Shown: positions 24,502 to 34,047, counted from the stretch's first letter. The stretch: 64,000 nucleotides of DNA from Bacteroidia bacterium (GCA_030426665.1 JAUHYD010000001.1:124001-188000); one strand, 5' to 3'. Notes: generated by a model not told the origin, from the sequence alone. Numbers and translations: made by a program.

Positions 24502-25557
24502 ATGAAACTATTCGTAAATGCCCGATTTTTGTCACAACCTATTTCGGGTGTGCAAAGGTACGGAATAGAGTGTAGTAGAAAAATTAAAAATCTGTACCCG
24601 AATACAATATTTTTAACTCATAAAAATATACATAATACTGAAGTTGCCAAAGAACTTGAAGCCCTAGAAGTTGGAAACCGAACCGGCCACCTCTGGGAGC
24701 AAACCGAATTGCCGCGGTATCTTAAAAAAATTGGCGCTCCTCCACTATTCAATCCGGGGAATACGGCGCCATTGAATTACCCAAATAATTATATAACAAT
24801 CCACGATATCGCATTCAGGGTGCATCCTGAATGGAACTCACGGCTTTTTTCGATGTGGTATAACTATCTGGTACCAAGAATTGCGAGAAAAGCGATGCAT
24901 GTGTTTACAGTAAGCAAAACAGCCAAACAGGACATTGTAAGTGCGTTTGCATTGCCGGGAACCAAGGTGTCAGTGACCTATAATGGAGTACCCGAACATA
25001 TGCTAATGCGCACCAAAGAACAGAACCTGACTAAAAAACCGCTCATTTTGTCCGTTGGCAGTTTTAATACCCGGAAAAACCACCATTTGTTAATCAGAGC
25101 ATTTCTGGATAGCAAATTGCGGCATAGCCACCGACTGGCAATTGTAGGCGATAAAAGTAAGGTCTTCTCAGAAACCGGAATTTCTGAAACAGAACTGCAA
25201 ATGGGTAATATAGACTTGTACCGCAACCTTTCCGAGTCTGAACTTTGTAACAAGTATAAGGAAGCAGAGATCGTAGTATCTGTATCTGCTTATGAAGGGT
25301 TTGGAATACCCATTCTGGAAGGCATCTACAATGGATGCAAAGTGGTATGCTCCGACATACCGGTTTATCGTGAGTTATATAATGATGTTGCGTCGTTTTG
25401 CAACCCAAACATTCAAGATAGTATAATTTCTGCACTGACTCAGGCTGCGGAATCTCGTGTACCGGACACCAGACAAACACAACACTTAACAAGTATTTAT
25501 AACTATGCGGAATCAGCCGAGACGATTCTAAATATCATTACCAAGGCGAGGATATGA
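24502..25557 (+). CDS. GT4-family glycosyltransferase
   Basis: 351 residues starting MKLFVNARFLSQPISGVQRYG; the open frame extends 23 codons upstream, but MKLFVNAR is the natural N terminus of this family. Motifs include YPNNYITIHDIAFRVHPEW, VFTVSKTAKQDIV, ILSVGSFNTRKNHHLLI and the retaining-GT EX7E-like region VSVSAYEGFGIPILEGIYNG. Mannosyl- or similar transferases with this profile extend O-antigen or exopolysaccharide chains in the cytoplasm. It diverges from the export operon and completes the glycan cluster. The sugar donor cannot be predicted. Confidence 0.92.
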   Translation: MKLFVNARFLSQPISGVQRYGIECSRKIKNLYPNTIFLTHKNIHNTEVAKELEALEVGNRTGHLWEQTELPRYLKKIGAPPLFNPGNTAPLNYPNNYITIHDIAFRVHPEWNSRLFSMWYNYLVPRIARKAMHVFTVSKTAKQDIVSAFALPGTKVSVTYNGVPEHMLMRTKEQNLTKKPLILSVGSFNTRKNHHLLIRAFLDSKLRHSHRLAIVGDKSKVFSETGISETELQMGNIDLYRNLSESELCNKYKEAEIVVSVSAYEGFGIPILEGIYNGCKVVCSDIPVYRELYNDVASFCNPNIQDSIISALTQAAESRVPDTRQTQHLTSIYNYAESAETILNIITKARI

Positions 25558-25568
25558 AATTTCCGAAT

Positions 25569-26624
25569 TTAGCCTTTTGCCTTCTCCAATGTAAAGCCAA
25601 ATGAAGAACCTACTCCCGGCTTACTCCGAACGTTGACAGTCTGTCCATGGGCTTCTACTATGTGTTTCACAATTGCCAGCCCAAGCCCCGTCCCTCCGAT
25701 TGCCCTGGCTCTGCTTCGGTCTGCGCGATAAAAACGTTCAAAGATTCTCAGTAAATGTTCTTCTGCAATACCCTGACCGTTATCTGACACTTCAACATAT
25801 ACCTGCTTATCATCTACCTCGTAACATCCGGATACTATTTCACCATTGTCTTTACCGTATTTCAGTGCATTTTCAACGAGATTTACGATGACTTGCTTTA
25901 TTTTTTGTTTATCGGCAGTAACAAACAACGGGCGTTCGGTTCCTTTCTTGAGGGTCAATTCAATATTTCTGTTTTTTGCCTTTAGCGAGAACTCCTCATA
26001 TACATCCTTGATTAGGTCCTGAATATTAAAGCTCTCCTGAATCAAGGGCATTTTCCCAGACTCCAGCTTAGATATTTCGTCAATATCATCTACCAGGCGC
26101 ACTAACCTGTCAATGCTTTTTGAGGCATTGCTCAGGAATTTTCTGTTTACCTCCGGGTCTTCCAACGCGCCTCCGAGCAATGTATCTACGTAGCCCTGTA
26201 TTGAAAATATGGGTGTACGTAACTCATGCGCAAGATTCATGAGGAATTCTTTTCTAAATTTTTCATTGGCCTTTAAAAGTTCTATTTCGTTCCTCTTTTG
26301 TGACGCCCATTTTTCGACGTCTTCACTTACTTCGTCTATCGACTTCTGTGGAAGTACATTGTCGTAAAAGAACTCTTCTCTTTTTGTAGCCTTTGTTTGG
26401 TAAATGAATTTATAAATAAGCTTAATCTTCCGATAAATGAACCGCTGCAGGGTGTAATAGTAAATCCAGTAAATGACAAAAAAAGTGACAATAAAAATTA
26501 TCAGAGGCACTTCCCAACGACTGCTTATGAATATACCCATTACACCGTTTGCAAGTGCAATTACAAACGATGTAATCATAGACAAAGACCTCGGCGATAC
26601 ATTCTTTGAATCGAACAGCGACAT
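25569..26624 (-). CDS. Sensor histidine kinase, PhoR-like
   Basis: 351 residues with two N-terminal membrane segments (SLSMITSFVIALANGVMGIFI and VPLIIFIVTFFVIYWIYYY) separated by only a few residues, so almost no periplasmic sensor. HisKA has LMNLAHELRTPI (His133), and HATPase_c has NLVENALKYG, DNGQGI, FERFYR and GGTGLGLAIVK. It phosphorylates the response regulator encoded 116 bp upstream on the same strand. With so short an outer loop it probably senses a membrane or cytoplasmic signal, or a partner protein. The signal is unknown. Confidence 0.93.
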   Translation of the reverse strand: MSLFDSKNVSPRSLSMITSFVIALANGVMGIFISSRWEVPLIIFIVTFFVIYWIYYYTLQRFIYRKIKLIYKFIYQTKATKREEFFYDNVLPQKSIDEVSEDVEKWASQKRNEIELLKANEKFRKEFLMNLAHELRTPIFSIQGYVDTLLGGALEDPEVNRKFLSNASKSIDRLVRLVDDIDEISKLESGKMPLIQESFNIQDLIKDVYEEFSLKAKNRNIELTLKKGTERPLFVTADKQKIKQVIVNLVENALKYGKDNGEIVSGCYEVDDKQVYVEVSDNGQGIAEEHLLRIFERFYRADRSRARAIGGTGLGLAIVKHIVEAHGQTVNVRSKPGVGSSFGFTLEKAKG

Positions 26625-26740
26625 GACACTAAGGTAAATTAAAACTAAATAGTCTGCACAAAATTATTTTGTACAGACCATTTCGAATACAGTGAATCAA
26701 GCTACCGACGCGCATCCGAGCTGCATTGCGCAAATTGCGA

Positions 26741-27427
26741 TTAGGGCATATCAAACTTATAGCCAACCCCTTTTACGGTAGTTATTAAATCAATGCCCAG
26801 CTTCTGTCTTACCTTTCTGATATGGACATCAATAGTACGATCTCCAACAATGACGTCGGTACCCCATACGCGCTGCAGTATTTCGTTTCTGAGGAACACC
26901 CTACCGGGTTTTGATGCCAATAAAGACAATAGTTCGAATTCCTTTTTTGCGAGGGTAATATCTTTGCCTTTGTAAGAAACCGTAAATTTGGTTTTATTAA
27001 TTTCCAAGTCACCAAAAGTCTGCTTTTGGTCCTGGTCTTCGTCTTTTCTGAAGCGCCTTAACGCAGAGCCAATACGCGTTGCCAACAATTCAGGCTTTAT
27101 GGGTTTCGCGATATAATCGTCGGCACCAATCTTCAAACCTTCAATTTCGTACTTCTCGTTATTCAGCGCCGTGAGGAAAATAATTGCGGTGTCATCGAAA
27201 TCAGGATTATTTCTGAGCTCCTTAATTGTTTCGATACCGTCTTTGTTTGGCATCATTATATCAAGTAGGATCAGGTTTGGTCGAAACTCTTTCGCTTTTC
27301 TTATGGCTTCGACACCGTCATTTGCGGTAGCAATCAGATAACCTTTGGATTTCAGATTGTAACTGATGAACTCAACAATATCCGGCTCATCGTCAACTAT
27401 CAATATTTTACCCGGGAAAACTTCCAT
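26741..27427 (-). CDS. OmpR/PhoB-family response regulator
   Basis: 228 residues. The receiver domain has the acidic pocket VDDEPD, phospho-acceptor Asp56 (LILLDIMMPNKDG), the Thr of FLTA and the Lys of YIAKPIKPE. The C-terminal winged helix (DLEINKTKFTVSYKGKDITL, FELLSLLASKPGRVFLRNEI, RTIDVHIRKVRQKLG, VKGVGYKF) is the PhoB-type DNA-binding domain. It probably activates or represses genes with sigma-70-like RNA polymerase under control of the downstream kinase. Confidence 0.95.
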   Translation of the reverse strand: MEVFPGKILIVDDEPDIVEFISYNLKSKGYLIATANDGVEAIRKAKEFRPNLILLDIMMPNKDGIETIKELRNNPDFDDTAIIFLTALNNEKYEIEGLKIGADDYIAKPIKPELLATRIGSALRRFRKDEDQDQKQTFGDLEINKTKFTVSYKGKDITLAKKEFELLSLLASKPGRVFLRNEILQRVWGTDVIVGDRTIDVHIRKVRQKLGIDLITTVKGVGYKFDMP

Positions 27428-27525
27428 AGCTCGTTATATAGTTGACTGCAATATTAGACTACCATGCGATAACTAAAAAGAAAATAGCATTATGTAATTG
27501 TTAATTGACCAACAACAAGTTACAT

Positions 27526-27558
27526 AAAAAAACGGCACGCGATACCATCCCATGCCGT
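27526..27558 (-). terminator. Intrinsic terminator of the coiled-coil membrane protein gene
   Basis: On the minus strand ACGGCA...TGCCGT with a 15-base loop, followed by seven Ts. The stem is short, but its position 22 bp after the stop codon is right. Confidence 0.6.
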
Positions 27559-27579
27559 CTTAAGTACTTTCAATTCATT

Positions 27580-28530
27580 CTATTTCAATGTTACTGAACC
27601 ATGGCCAATATCATAACCATCGTTGTAAATTTCGATTCTATACTCGCCTTTTTCGTAATCACCGTTTTGCTTCCAGTCGACAATAATATTTTTAAGTGGC
27701 TGATTATAGGTAAGTGGAACACCGTGAGACATGGTATAGGACAATTGATCTCCCTGAGCGGTAGTTATCATTCCAGAGCCATTTACCGGGTTATTTAAAA
27801 CAGTTCCGCTCGGTGTAAGGATTCGCAAGTAAACCATCTTAGTGCCACTTTCTGCAATTCTGTTTTCGTCTATATCAAAAGTAACGCGCAAAACATCTGC
27901 CTTTCTAGCCTTTTGTGTTTCCTTTTGCTTACCGTTGCGTTTAATTTTAATTGCTTCCAGTTTAATATTTGATGCATGTAACACTGAAGCCAATTGACGT
28001 ATAGCAATGTTCTGAGAAACAGTAGAGTCCCTTTCTTTGACCAATACTTTATTTTTGCCGGTAAGAATTCTGTTTTGTTTTTCCAACTCCGCTATTCGCT
28101 CTTCGTATTCCTTCGAGCGATCTGTAAGATTTATTATCAGGAGCTTGGCTTCTTCCAGTTCTTCTTTCGTAACATTTTGCTTATTCAGTATGCCGCGAAT
28201 CCTACCCTGCAATTTGTTCATTGCATTCCTTTGACTATTCAACATACTATCCAGTTGCGCATTCTCAGATACGAGCTGGTCAATTTTGGCAGATGCTGCT
28301 TCAAAGTCGGTTTGAAGTAGTGCTTGCTCTGCATGGAGCGAATCGAGAGAATGTTGACTCATCTCCATTTCGGCTGCATTTTGAGCTGCCATCTCGTTTT
28401 TACTCATAAACAAGTAAACACAACCAGCCAAAAGGATGAGAATAATAACCCAATAGATAATAGAGTTATTTTTCTTTGGTTCATTGTTAATAGGCGGCTC
28501 TTGTGGCGTAATTTGATTAATTTGGCTCAT
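27580..28530 (-). CDS. Membrane-anchored coiled-coil protein, function unknown
   Basis: 316 residues. A proline-rich cytoplasmic N terminus (about 22 residues) is followed by one membrane segment (SIIYWVIILILLAGCVYLFM, about 23-42) and a long coiled coil to about residue 180 (LHAEQALLQTDFEAASAKID, TKEELEEAKLLIINL). A C-terminal beta-rich domain of about 125 residues has VLRVTFDIDENRIAESG, VYLRILTPSGTVL and YRIEIYNDGYDIGHGSV. The topology suggests the coil and domain face the periplasm. I recognise the pattern from Bacteroidota hypothetical proteins but not a function; a spacer or scaffold in the envelope is a guess. Confidence 0.85.
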   Translation of the reverse strand: MSQINQITPQEPPINNEPKKNNSIIYWVIILILLAGCVYLFMSKNEMAAQNAAEMEMSQHSLDSLHAEQALLQTDFEAASAKIDQLVSENAQLDSMLNSQRNAMNKLQGRIRGILNKQNVTKEELEEAKLLIINLTDRSKEYEERIAELEKQNRILTGKNKVLVKERDSTVSQNIAIRQLASVLHASNIKLEAIKIKRNGKQKETQKARKADVLRVTFDIDENRIAESGTKMVYLRILTPSGTVLNNPVNGSGMITTAQGDQLSYTMSHGVPLTYNQPLKNIIVDWKQNGDYEKGEYRIEIYNDGYDIGHGSVTLK

Positions 28531-28569
28531 TTAGAACAGTTCGTTTAGCGTGTCAGTAGACTCGTAGTG

Positions 28570-28603
28570 CAAATATAATACGCATTTTTATATAATGGAG
28601 CAA
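28570..28603 (-). promoter_or_regulatory. Bacteroidota-type promoter of the coiled-coil membrane protein gene
   Basis: On the minus strand TTG (28603-28601), 23 bp, TATATTTG (28577-28570). The -7 element is a perfect match. The -33 element overlaps the first codons of the divergent exonuclease gene. Confidence 0.6.
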
Positions 28604-29320
28604 TTTAACGGCATTTTGTTTATTGATATAGAAACAGTTTCGGCTCAGCCATCGTTCGATTTGCTGACAGACGGTTTGCAAACCGAATGGACGCGCAAAG
28701 CAAAACTCATCAAGCCTGCCAAAGATTCCATCGTAAACGACCCACCCGAACTTTATGGTGACCGTGCGGGCATATATGCTGAATTTGCGAAAATTGTTTG
28801 TATCAGTTTTGGCACCATATACCAAGACGGAACCCATCACAAAATACGATTAAAGTCGCTGGCATACGATGACGAACACCGAATTTTAACCGAATTTTCT
28901 CTTGTCGTTAACAATATGATGTCGCGCTACAAGAATATTCGTTTTTGTGGTCATAACATCAAGGAGTTTGACATGCCATTTATTTGTCGGAGGTACGTTG
29001 TAAATAATATTCCCTTGCCTCAATGCCTGCAATTGTCAGGAATGAAACCATGGGAAATACAACACATTGATACAATGGAGCTTTGGAAGTTTGGCGACTA
29101 TAAGAACTTCACGTCGCTATCGCTGCTTTCACAAATATTCGGGATACCGTCGCCAAAATCAGACATTGACGGAAGCCAGGTAAGCGAAGTCTATTGGAAA
29201 GACAATGACCTGCAAAGGATTAGCGAATACTGCCTTAGAGACGTATTGACTACAGCCAAGGTATATCTGCGCCTTAAGGGGCTATCGCACATTGAGCTCC
29301 AACCGGATTATGCAGAATAG
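28595..29320 (+). CDS. DnaQ-like 3'-5' exonuclease of the DNA polymerase B exonuclease-2 type
   Basis: 241 residues with the three exonuclease motifs of the DEDD superfamily: FIDIETV (Exo I, Asp and Glu), GHNIKEFDMPFICRR (Exo II) and YCLRDVLTTAKVYLR (Exo III). The long insert between Exo I and Exo II is characteristic of the predicted polymerase-B-like exonucleases (PF10108) that are stand-alone in Bacteroidota. It probably removes nucleotides from 3' ends of DNA in repair; the partner polymerase is unknown. It ends 6 bp from the convergent TfoX-N gene. Confidence 0.9.
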   Translation: MEQFNGILFIDIETVSAQPSFDLLTDGLQTEWTRKAKLIKPAKDSIVNDPPELYGDRAGIYAEFAKIVCISFGTIYQDGTHHKIRLKSLAYDDEHRILTEFSLVVNNMMSRYKNIRFCGHNIKEFDMPFICRRYVVNNIPLPQCLQLSGMKPWEIQHIDTMELWKFGDYKNFTSLSLLSQIFGIPSPKSDIDGSQVSEVYWKDNDLQRISEYCLRDVLTTAKVYLRLKGLSHIELQPDYAE

Positions 29321-29326
29321 CACTAC

Positions 29327-29674
29327 CTATTTTTTGTTTTTCCTTTTAGATGACTTTGCAATCTTATTAAACTCCACTGAAAGATCAATCCAATAGTCAA
29401 AGTCGGTATCGGAACGCATTCCCTCCTCGCTTATCAACACGTACCCTTTCATAGGGCGGTTTGTAAAATCCATTGTCCTGCATCCGTTCTTCTTGATTGC
29501 CGTTTCGTGAAATTCCGGATTAATGCGGCACATAAGTTCGTCTTTTATAACACCCACGCACATTTTATCATTGTACATGAAGGTTAGGCCACCCATCATT
29601 TTTTTCTCTTCGACAGGAGACAACATTTCAAAGCGCTTTCTGATTCTGTCCGCAAGTTGTTCGCTGTAAGCCAT
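29327..29674 (-). CDS. TfoX N-terminal domain protein
   Basis: A 115-residue protein consisting only of the TfoX/Sxy N-terminal domain (EKKMMGGLTFMYNDKMCVGVIKDELMCRI, MDFTNRPMKGYVLISEEGMRS). In gamma-proteobacteria, TfoX/Sxy full-length proteins have a second C-terminal domain and switch on competence genes with CRP; single-domain versions in Bacteroidota have no settled role. The C terminus is strongly basic (KSSKRKNKK). No competence gene is in the window, so I would not call it a competence regulator. Confidence 0.87.
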   Translation of the reverse strand: MAYSEQLADRIRKRFEMLSPVEEKKMMGGLTFMYNDKMCVGVIKDELMCRINPEFHETAIKKNGCRTMDFTNRPMKGYVLISEEGMRSDTDFDYWIDLSVEFNKIAKSSKRKNKK

Positions 29675-29987
29675 ATAAGTTGCTGTTAAGGTCCATTGAA
29701 TGCTAAGTAGTATATTCCCATTAAAATTGGCTGATTCGCCATTTCAAATATAACAAAATTCACCCAAACGTCCGCCGTCTGAATACATACCGAAAAGAAT
29801 GGGGACAAAACATTGAAAAATATTAACCAGCAATAAATATCTGTCCAACCCCCAACCAACGGTATGCGTAAAAATAGTGTCTAACACAGTTATATAAGGA
29901 GCAATTTCAAAATATACACTCGAATTGTAAAGAAATGTTTTTTAAAAAGTTTATCTTGCATGTTCAGAAAAAATTAAAATTTTAGTT
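29675..29987. other. Intergenic region with divergent promoters, no gene seen
   Basis: An AT-rich stretch of 313 bp. It probably holds the promoters of the TfoX-N gene (TATATTTG at 29745-29752, minus strand) and of the beta-propeller lipoprotein (a one-mismatch TATCTTGC near 29952). No convincing RNA gene or repeat is visible. Confidence 0.5.
29745..29752 (-). promoter_or_regulatory. TAnnTTTG element upstream of the TfoX-N gene
   Basis: TATATTTG on the minus strand, about 70 bp before the start codon; no well-spaced TTG was found upstream. Confidence 0.4.
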
Positions 29988-31190
29988 ATGCCAAAGCGTT
30001 GGATTTATGTTTTAGTATCTTTGGTTGCTACGTCTATCGTGGTTTCATCGTGTCAAAGAGAATACAGCTCAGATGACGTTCTACCTACCTCCTATTCACC
30101 ATCTATTATTGTAGGTAGTAACAATCAGGTACTATATGGCTTGCACCCTGTAACGGGCGAAAAGAATTGGGAATTAGGTCTTACAACACCAATATATGCG
30201 TCACCTATAGTGTACAACGGCAGTGTCTATGTTGCGGCACAAAATGCTGATGTCGTTTTCAAAATAGACGGAAGAACAGGTGAAAAAACACAGGACATTT
30301 ATTATACGGGCGGTGGTGCCGGAGCGAGAGCAACCCCTATTGCAGACGAAGGTTTGCTATACATAGCCTCTATGAACGGTACAATTTATGCAATTGACAC
30401 AAGCAACCTCACCGTAAAGTGGAGCTACGCTACAAACGGACCAATAGAATCATCGCCAACGATACATAACGGCAACATTTATGTAACAACCATTATGGGC
30501 GGTGTTTATTGCTTTGAAAAAACAAACGGCACAACGGCAACCCTTCCTGCGCCAGCATCGCCAACATGGACACTTAATCTACCAAATGCAAGCTTCGTAT
30601 CGTCGCCCGCAGTTGCAGAGCCTTATATGTTTGTCGGTAGCCAGTCAGACAGCAATATGTATTGCATATACCTTGATGCACCGGGCGGTGGTAGCGTAGG
30701 TGCTGTAAGATGGGTATATAAAACACAAGGACCTATTAAAAGTTCACCGGCAGCCTATGCAGGAACTTGCATTTTCGGAAGCAATGACTTCCACTTGTAT
30801 TGTTTAGATACTTCGCTAGATATAGGCATTACCGTTCCTGAAGCGAGATGGATTGACAGCATGAATAGTGAAATAGTTTCTTCTCCCTACGCATACAACC
30901 AGGTAGTGTATGTAGGCTGCAAAGACAATAGGGTTTATGCATTGAAGATTATCAACGGTGCTCCCAAATGGACTTTCTCAACTAATGGTATCATTACAGC
31001 GAGCCCACTTGCTTATAAAGGCAAAATCTATATTGGCAGCCACGACAAGTACTTGTATGCATTGGATACGGCAAGAGGAACACCGATATGGAAAAGCAAT
31101 ATTAATGGGCAGATAGAATGCTCTGCTGTTGCCGATGACTTAAATACACTTAATGGGCACAATAGTCAGATTAGCGGTCTTACCAATTAA
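29988..31190 (+). CDS. PQQ-type beta-propeller repeat lipoprotein
   Basis: 400 residues with a lipobox VVSSC (Cys22). The rest is a chain of PQQ-enzyme-like propeller repeats: LYGLHPVTGEKNWELGL, PIYASPIVYNGSVYVAA, IYAIDTSNLTVKWSYAT, PIKSSPAAYAGTCIFGS, VVYVGCKDNRVYALKI, GKIYIGSHDKYLYALDT. The repeated pattern P(I)xSSPxxxxGxxYVGSxDxxxYALD is characteristic. It resembles BamB in fold, but no BamB-specific feature is clear and the enzyme residues of true PQQ dehydrogenases are absent. It is probably a binding or scaffold protein in the envelope. A strong terminator follows. Confidence 0.85.
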   Translation: MPKRWIYVLVSLVATSIVVSSCQREYSSDDVLPTSYSPSIIVGSNNQVLYGLHPVTGEKNWELGLTTPIYASPIVYNGSVYVAAQNADVVFKIDGRTGEKTQDIYYTGGGAGARATPIADEGLLYIASMNGTIYAIDTSNLTVKWSYATNGPIESSPTIHNGNIYVTTIMGGVYCFEKTNGTTATLPAPASPTWTLNLPNASFVSSPAVAEPYMFVGSQSDSNMYCIYLDAPGGGSVGAVRWVYKTQGPIKSSPAAYAGTCIFGSNDFHLYCLDTSLDIGITVPEARWIDSMNSEIVSSPYAYNQVVYVGCKDNRVYALKIINGAPKWTFSTNGIITASPLAYKGKIYIGSHDKYLYALDTARGTPIWKSNINGQIECSAVADDLNTLNGHNSQISGLTN

Positions 31191-31220
31191 CGAAGTACCT
31201 GACGAAAAAGATTAATTAAC

Positions 31221-31260
31221 AAATAGGTCTGCATCATAGAGTTGCAGACCTATTTTATTA
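31221..31260 (+). terminator. Intrinsic terminator after the beta-propeller lipoprotein
   Basis: AAATAGGTCTGCA, TCATAGAGT, TGCAGACCTATTT then TATTATT; a perfect 13-bp stem, 30 bp after the stop codon. Confidence 0.85.
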
Positions 31261-31298
31261 TTCCTAAGTGTCAAAATCCATGACTACGGCATCGACAA

Positions 31299-31324
31299 AA
31301 AGCCCACCTGAACAGGTGGGCTTT
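31299..31324. terminator. Second terminator, usable in both directions
   Basis: AAAGCCCACCTG, AA, CAGGTGGGCTTT: a perfect 12-bp stem flanked by A/T-rich DNA. It lies between converging genes and probably ends the sigma factor/beta-barrel operon on the minus strand. Confidence 0.8.
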
Positions 31325-31371
31325 ACTTTTCACAAGAAAACAGGGCTTATAGATTATAAAGAGAATACTGA

Positions 31372-34041
31372 TTATTTTGAAAGTCTGTAACCAAGTGTTA
31401 TACGTATGTAAGGGGCAGAAAGGGGGCTATTAATATTATACCCTCCCTGAATTTTGGGCTTTGCAAAACACTGTTGCATCAGCAAGTCTGCCGACCACCT
31501 CTTTTTGAGCTCATAACTAACACCAAGCATGTATCCCATTCTAAACAGACCCGGCTGTGTAGCCGGATATGCTGGTCCGGAATAAGTGGATAGTGCCTGC
31601 CCTGAATAATTGAGCCCGGTGGTCATTGGTAAAGTTGGCTGAGTGTAAAGCGGCAGCAAAGTTGAAGCATTTCCTGTTGCGGTCAACCCACTTGCAGTAT
31701 AGGTATGTTCCTTTGCCCCCAACTGTTTGCTATAAACCACATTTAGTCCCCCGTAAACAGATAATCGGGGTAGCAACCGGTATTGCAGCAGTAAAGGCAT
31801 TTCGATTTCCATATAGCTACCTCCCGAGGAATATGATTTAACAACTGAATCGTATATTTCGGTATAGGAATAATTTCTCAGCCACATAGTATCTCCGGTG
31901 AGAATAAGGAATGTAAGAGCGCTATCTCTCAGTTGATATTCACCGGTACCTTGATGTACATTATAAAACTGTTGTGGGTTTCCAATATCCTTCTTTGGGG
32001 CGAGCGCTCCTTTAATAGCCGGCTGAAAAAGTAAGGATAATTTCTTGCCTATCCTGAACTGAACATAGGGAGATATGACCGTTTTATTTGCCGTGTTCTT
32101 TTGCCAGCTACCTTCATAACCGCCCTTTAAACCAAAAGAAAACCGCCCCGACATTATTGGCTTCGTTTTAGACGAGGTATCCCCTACTGCACTTTCCTTT
32201 TTACCTTTTATTGTCGTGGCGCCACCATCAGCTTCCGCCAGAGGATTCTTCTTTTCATCTTTTGCCGGCTGAGTGCCCGCTTGCAGTGCAATATTCCTGT
32301 TACTATCAACACTTGAATGTGCCGACGGGAGGCCAGACGCCCCAATAGGACCTACTGAAAATGAGTCTATCCCCGCGACAACCGGTGTTAATGGCTCTGT
32401 TGCCTTAGCGCTGACCGTATTCGGCGTTCCTGCTGAATTTACAGAAGCACCTTTGCCAGTTAACTGTTTTGTTGGCAGAGAACCGATCGCAAAAGGTGTA
32501 GATGTTGCCCCAAGGTTACCCACCCAGCTTTCTGCGACACCTATGGGTTCCCTTTTGCCACCGTTTCGTTTTTTACTTAAGCTTGCACTGTCAGGTTGGT
32601 CTGCAACCGCAAGGATTACCGGAACCGCCACATCATTAACCGGGGCAACAGAGATTACTTCGGGTACTTCCTTCTTAGTCGCTATAGGTGTTGTCCGGAT
32701 TGATTTCTCTACCGCGACATCACTACTTGCCATCGTCTCTGCTATTGTTGGTTTACCAACGGGTTCGATAATAACCGGTTTGATTTGAAATGGAGTTTTC
32801 GTTATTGTAAATAACATTGCAGCCAATTCCGGCATTTTGACAATTGATTCCGGAAAGAAAAACAGACTGCGTGGTTGTGCGTCTACCAGTGTGTCATTTA
32901 CGCTTTCTTTGTCAGGAATTAAATTATCGGCAACGCCGGTTATACCCTTATTTGCCTGATTATTCACAACCTTATGTTGTGAAGACAAAGTATCTATCAC
33001 TGCATTGCGCATCTCTTCTGAAACCGGGGCTGCAGCACTAACTTTAAAAGGCGGATGTACATCAGGCTGAGCATCAGCAAGTGCCTTGCTGAATCTGCTG
33101 ATCCGCTCCGACTCGCTTTTATTGACCGAAGATTCTTTCACCGCTGCCAAAGATTTGTTTTTAACCGGTGCGGGAACAATATCTTCATCCGATGATTTGT
33201 CAGTATCCTCTGCAACATTTTGACCGATAGGGTAATCGGTGGGAGTACTTTCCGTTGAAGCAACTTTTACAGTATTATCTTCCCCGGTTTCGGCGTCAAC
33301 GGCGGTAGCAATTCGACTTGCCACGTGGTTATCTCTACTAGTATCCGGCGCTACAACAACGGGTTTCATATCTACCGCAACAATTTTATGCCCTTTTATC
33401 GTATGCTTTACGAACCCTTCAACTTGCAGCCTTGTAGTTGTTTGTGATATGGCTTCCATTGGTTCTTTCTCAACTTCAGATTTCGCCTCAAATTGATCAT
33501 AACTGTATGCGCTGGTACCCACAGTCGGTGCATTTAGCGTTGTACTATTCTGTGTGCTTACATCCTGAGCGTTTCCGGTGTTTTGAAGATTTTCTGATTT
33601 ATGACTTTGTTTTTTGCGATGGTGCTTTCTCCTGTTTTTACCAGATGCTTTTTTATTTTTCGATAGTTTATTTTCAATAACCTTTTCAGTTGTCACGATT
33701 TCCTGTGAGGGAGTTTTTTCTATGAGTTTGTCCGATTTTGATATAGATTTTGAGTGGGTATTCGTTGGAGAATATATATCTGTGCCGCTATGAACGCTAA
33801 TGGCCTTGTCTGCAATGTCAGGATTGGGGCTTCTAACCAACCAAGCAACAGAAGCCCCTAACAAAGTAATGAAGGAGATAATACCGACGAACCAGTACCA
33901 TTTAAAATAGAAGGCTCTCTTCTTCTTTCTATTGTCAAGCCTTTTTTCGAGAGCCTGCCATACAGCAGGAGACGGCTCTTCGGAAAAACCGGAGAACTCT
34001 TCCCTGAAAAGGTCATCAATATTGTTATATTTTTTTTCCAT
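31372..34041 (-). CDS. Inner-membrane-anchored protein with long linker and C-terminal outer-membrane beta barrel
   Basis: 889 residues. The N terminus (about 1-45, NNIDDLFREEFSGFSEEPSP, then basic RLDNRKKKR) resembles the cytoplasmic part of Bacteroidota anti-sigma factors, followed by one membrane segment (WYWFVGIISFITLLGASVAWLV). Then come about 560 low-complexity residues rich in Ser, Thr, Lys, Pro and Val, and from about residue 630 a barrel-like domain (FSFGLKGGYEGSW, ISPYVQFRIGKKLSLLFQPA, MEIEMPLLLQYRLLPRLSVYGGL, APYIRITLGYRLSK with a terminal aromatic-rich strand). It is translated 6 bp after an ECF sigma factor gene. An envelope-stress or surface-signal role is inferred. Confidence 0.8.
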   Translation of the reverse strand: MEKKYNNIDDLFREEFSGFSEEPSPAVWQALEKRLDNRKKKRAFYFKWYWFVGIISFITLLGASVAWLVRSPNPDIADKAISVHSGTDIYSPTNTHSKSISKSDKLIEKTPSQEIVTTEKVIENKLSKNKKASGKNRRKHHRKKQSHKSENLQNTGNAQDVSTQNSTTLNAPTVGTSAYSYDQFEAKSEVEKEPMEAISQTTTRLQVEGFVKHTIKGHKIVAVDMKPVVVAPDTSRDNHVASRIATAVDAETGEDNTVKVASTESTPTDYPIGQNVAEDTDKSSDEDIVPAPVKNKSLAAVKESSVNKSESERISRFSKALADAQPDVHPPFKVSAAAPVSEEMRNAVIDTLSSQHKVVNNQANKGITGVADNLIPDKESVNDTLVDAQPRSLFFFPESIVKMPELAAMLFTITKTPFQIKPVIIEPVGKPTIAETMASSDVAVEKSIRTTPIATKKEVPEVISVAPVNDVAVPVILAVADQPDSASLSKKRNGGKREPIGVAESWVGNLGATSTPFAIGSLPTKQLTGKGASVNSAGTPNTVSAKATEPLTPVVAGIDSFSVGPIGASGLPSAHSSVDSNRNIALQAGTQPAKDEKKNPLAEADGGATTIKGKKESAVGDTSSKTKPIMSGRFSFGLKGGYEGSWQKNTANKTVISPYVQFRIGKKLSLLFQPAIKGALAPKKDIGNPQQFYNVHQGTGEYQLRDSALTFLILTGDTMWLRNYSYTEIYDSVVKSYSSGGSYMEIEMPLLLQYRLLPRLSVYGGLNVVYSKQLGAKEHTYTASGLTATGNASTLLPLYTQPTLPMTTGLNYSGQALSTYSGPAYPATQPGLFRMGYMLGVSYELKKRWSADLLMQQCFAKPKIQGGYNINSPLSAPYIRITLGYRLSK

Positions 34042-34047
34042 CTTTTG

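Noticed and set aside
29327-29674. Calling the TfoX-N protein a competence regulator
   Set aside because: Only the N-terminal domain is present and no competence genes are nearby.
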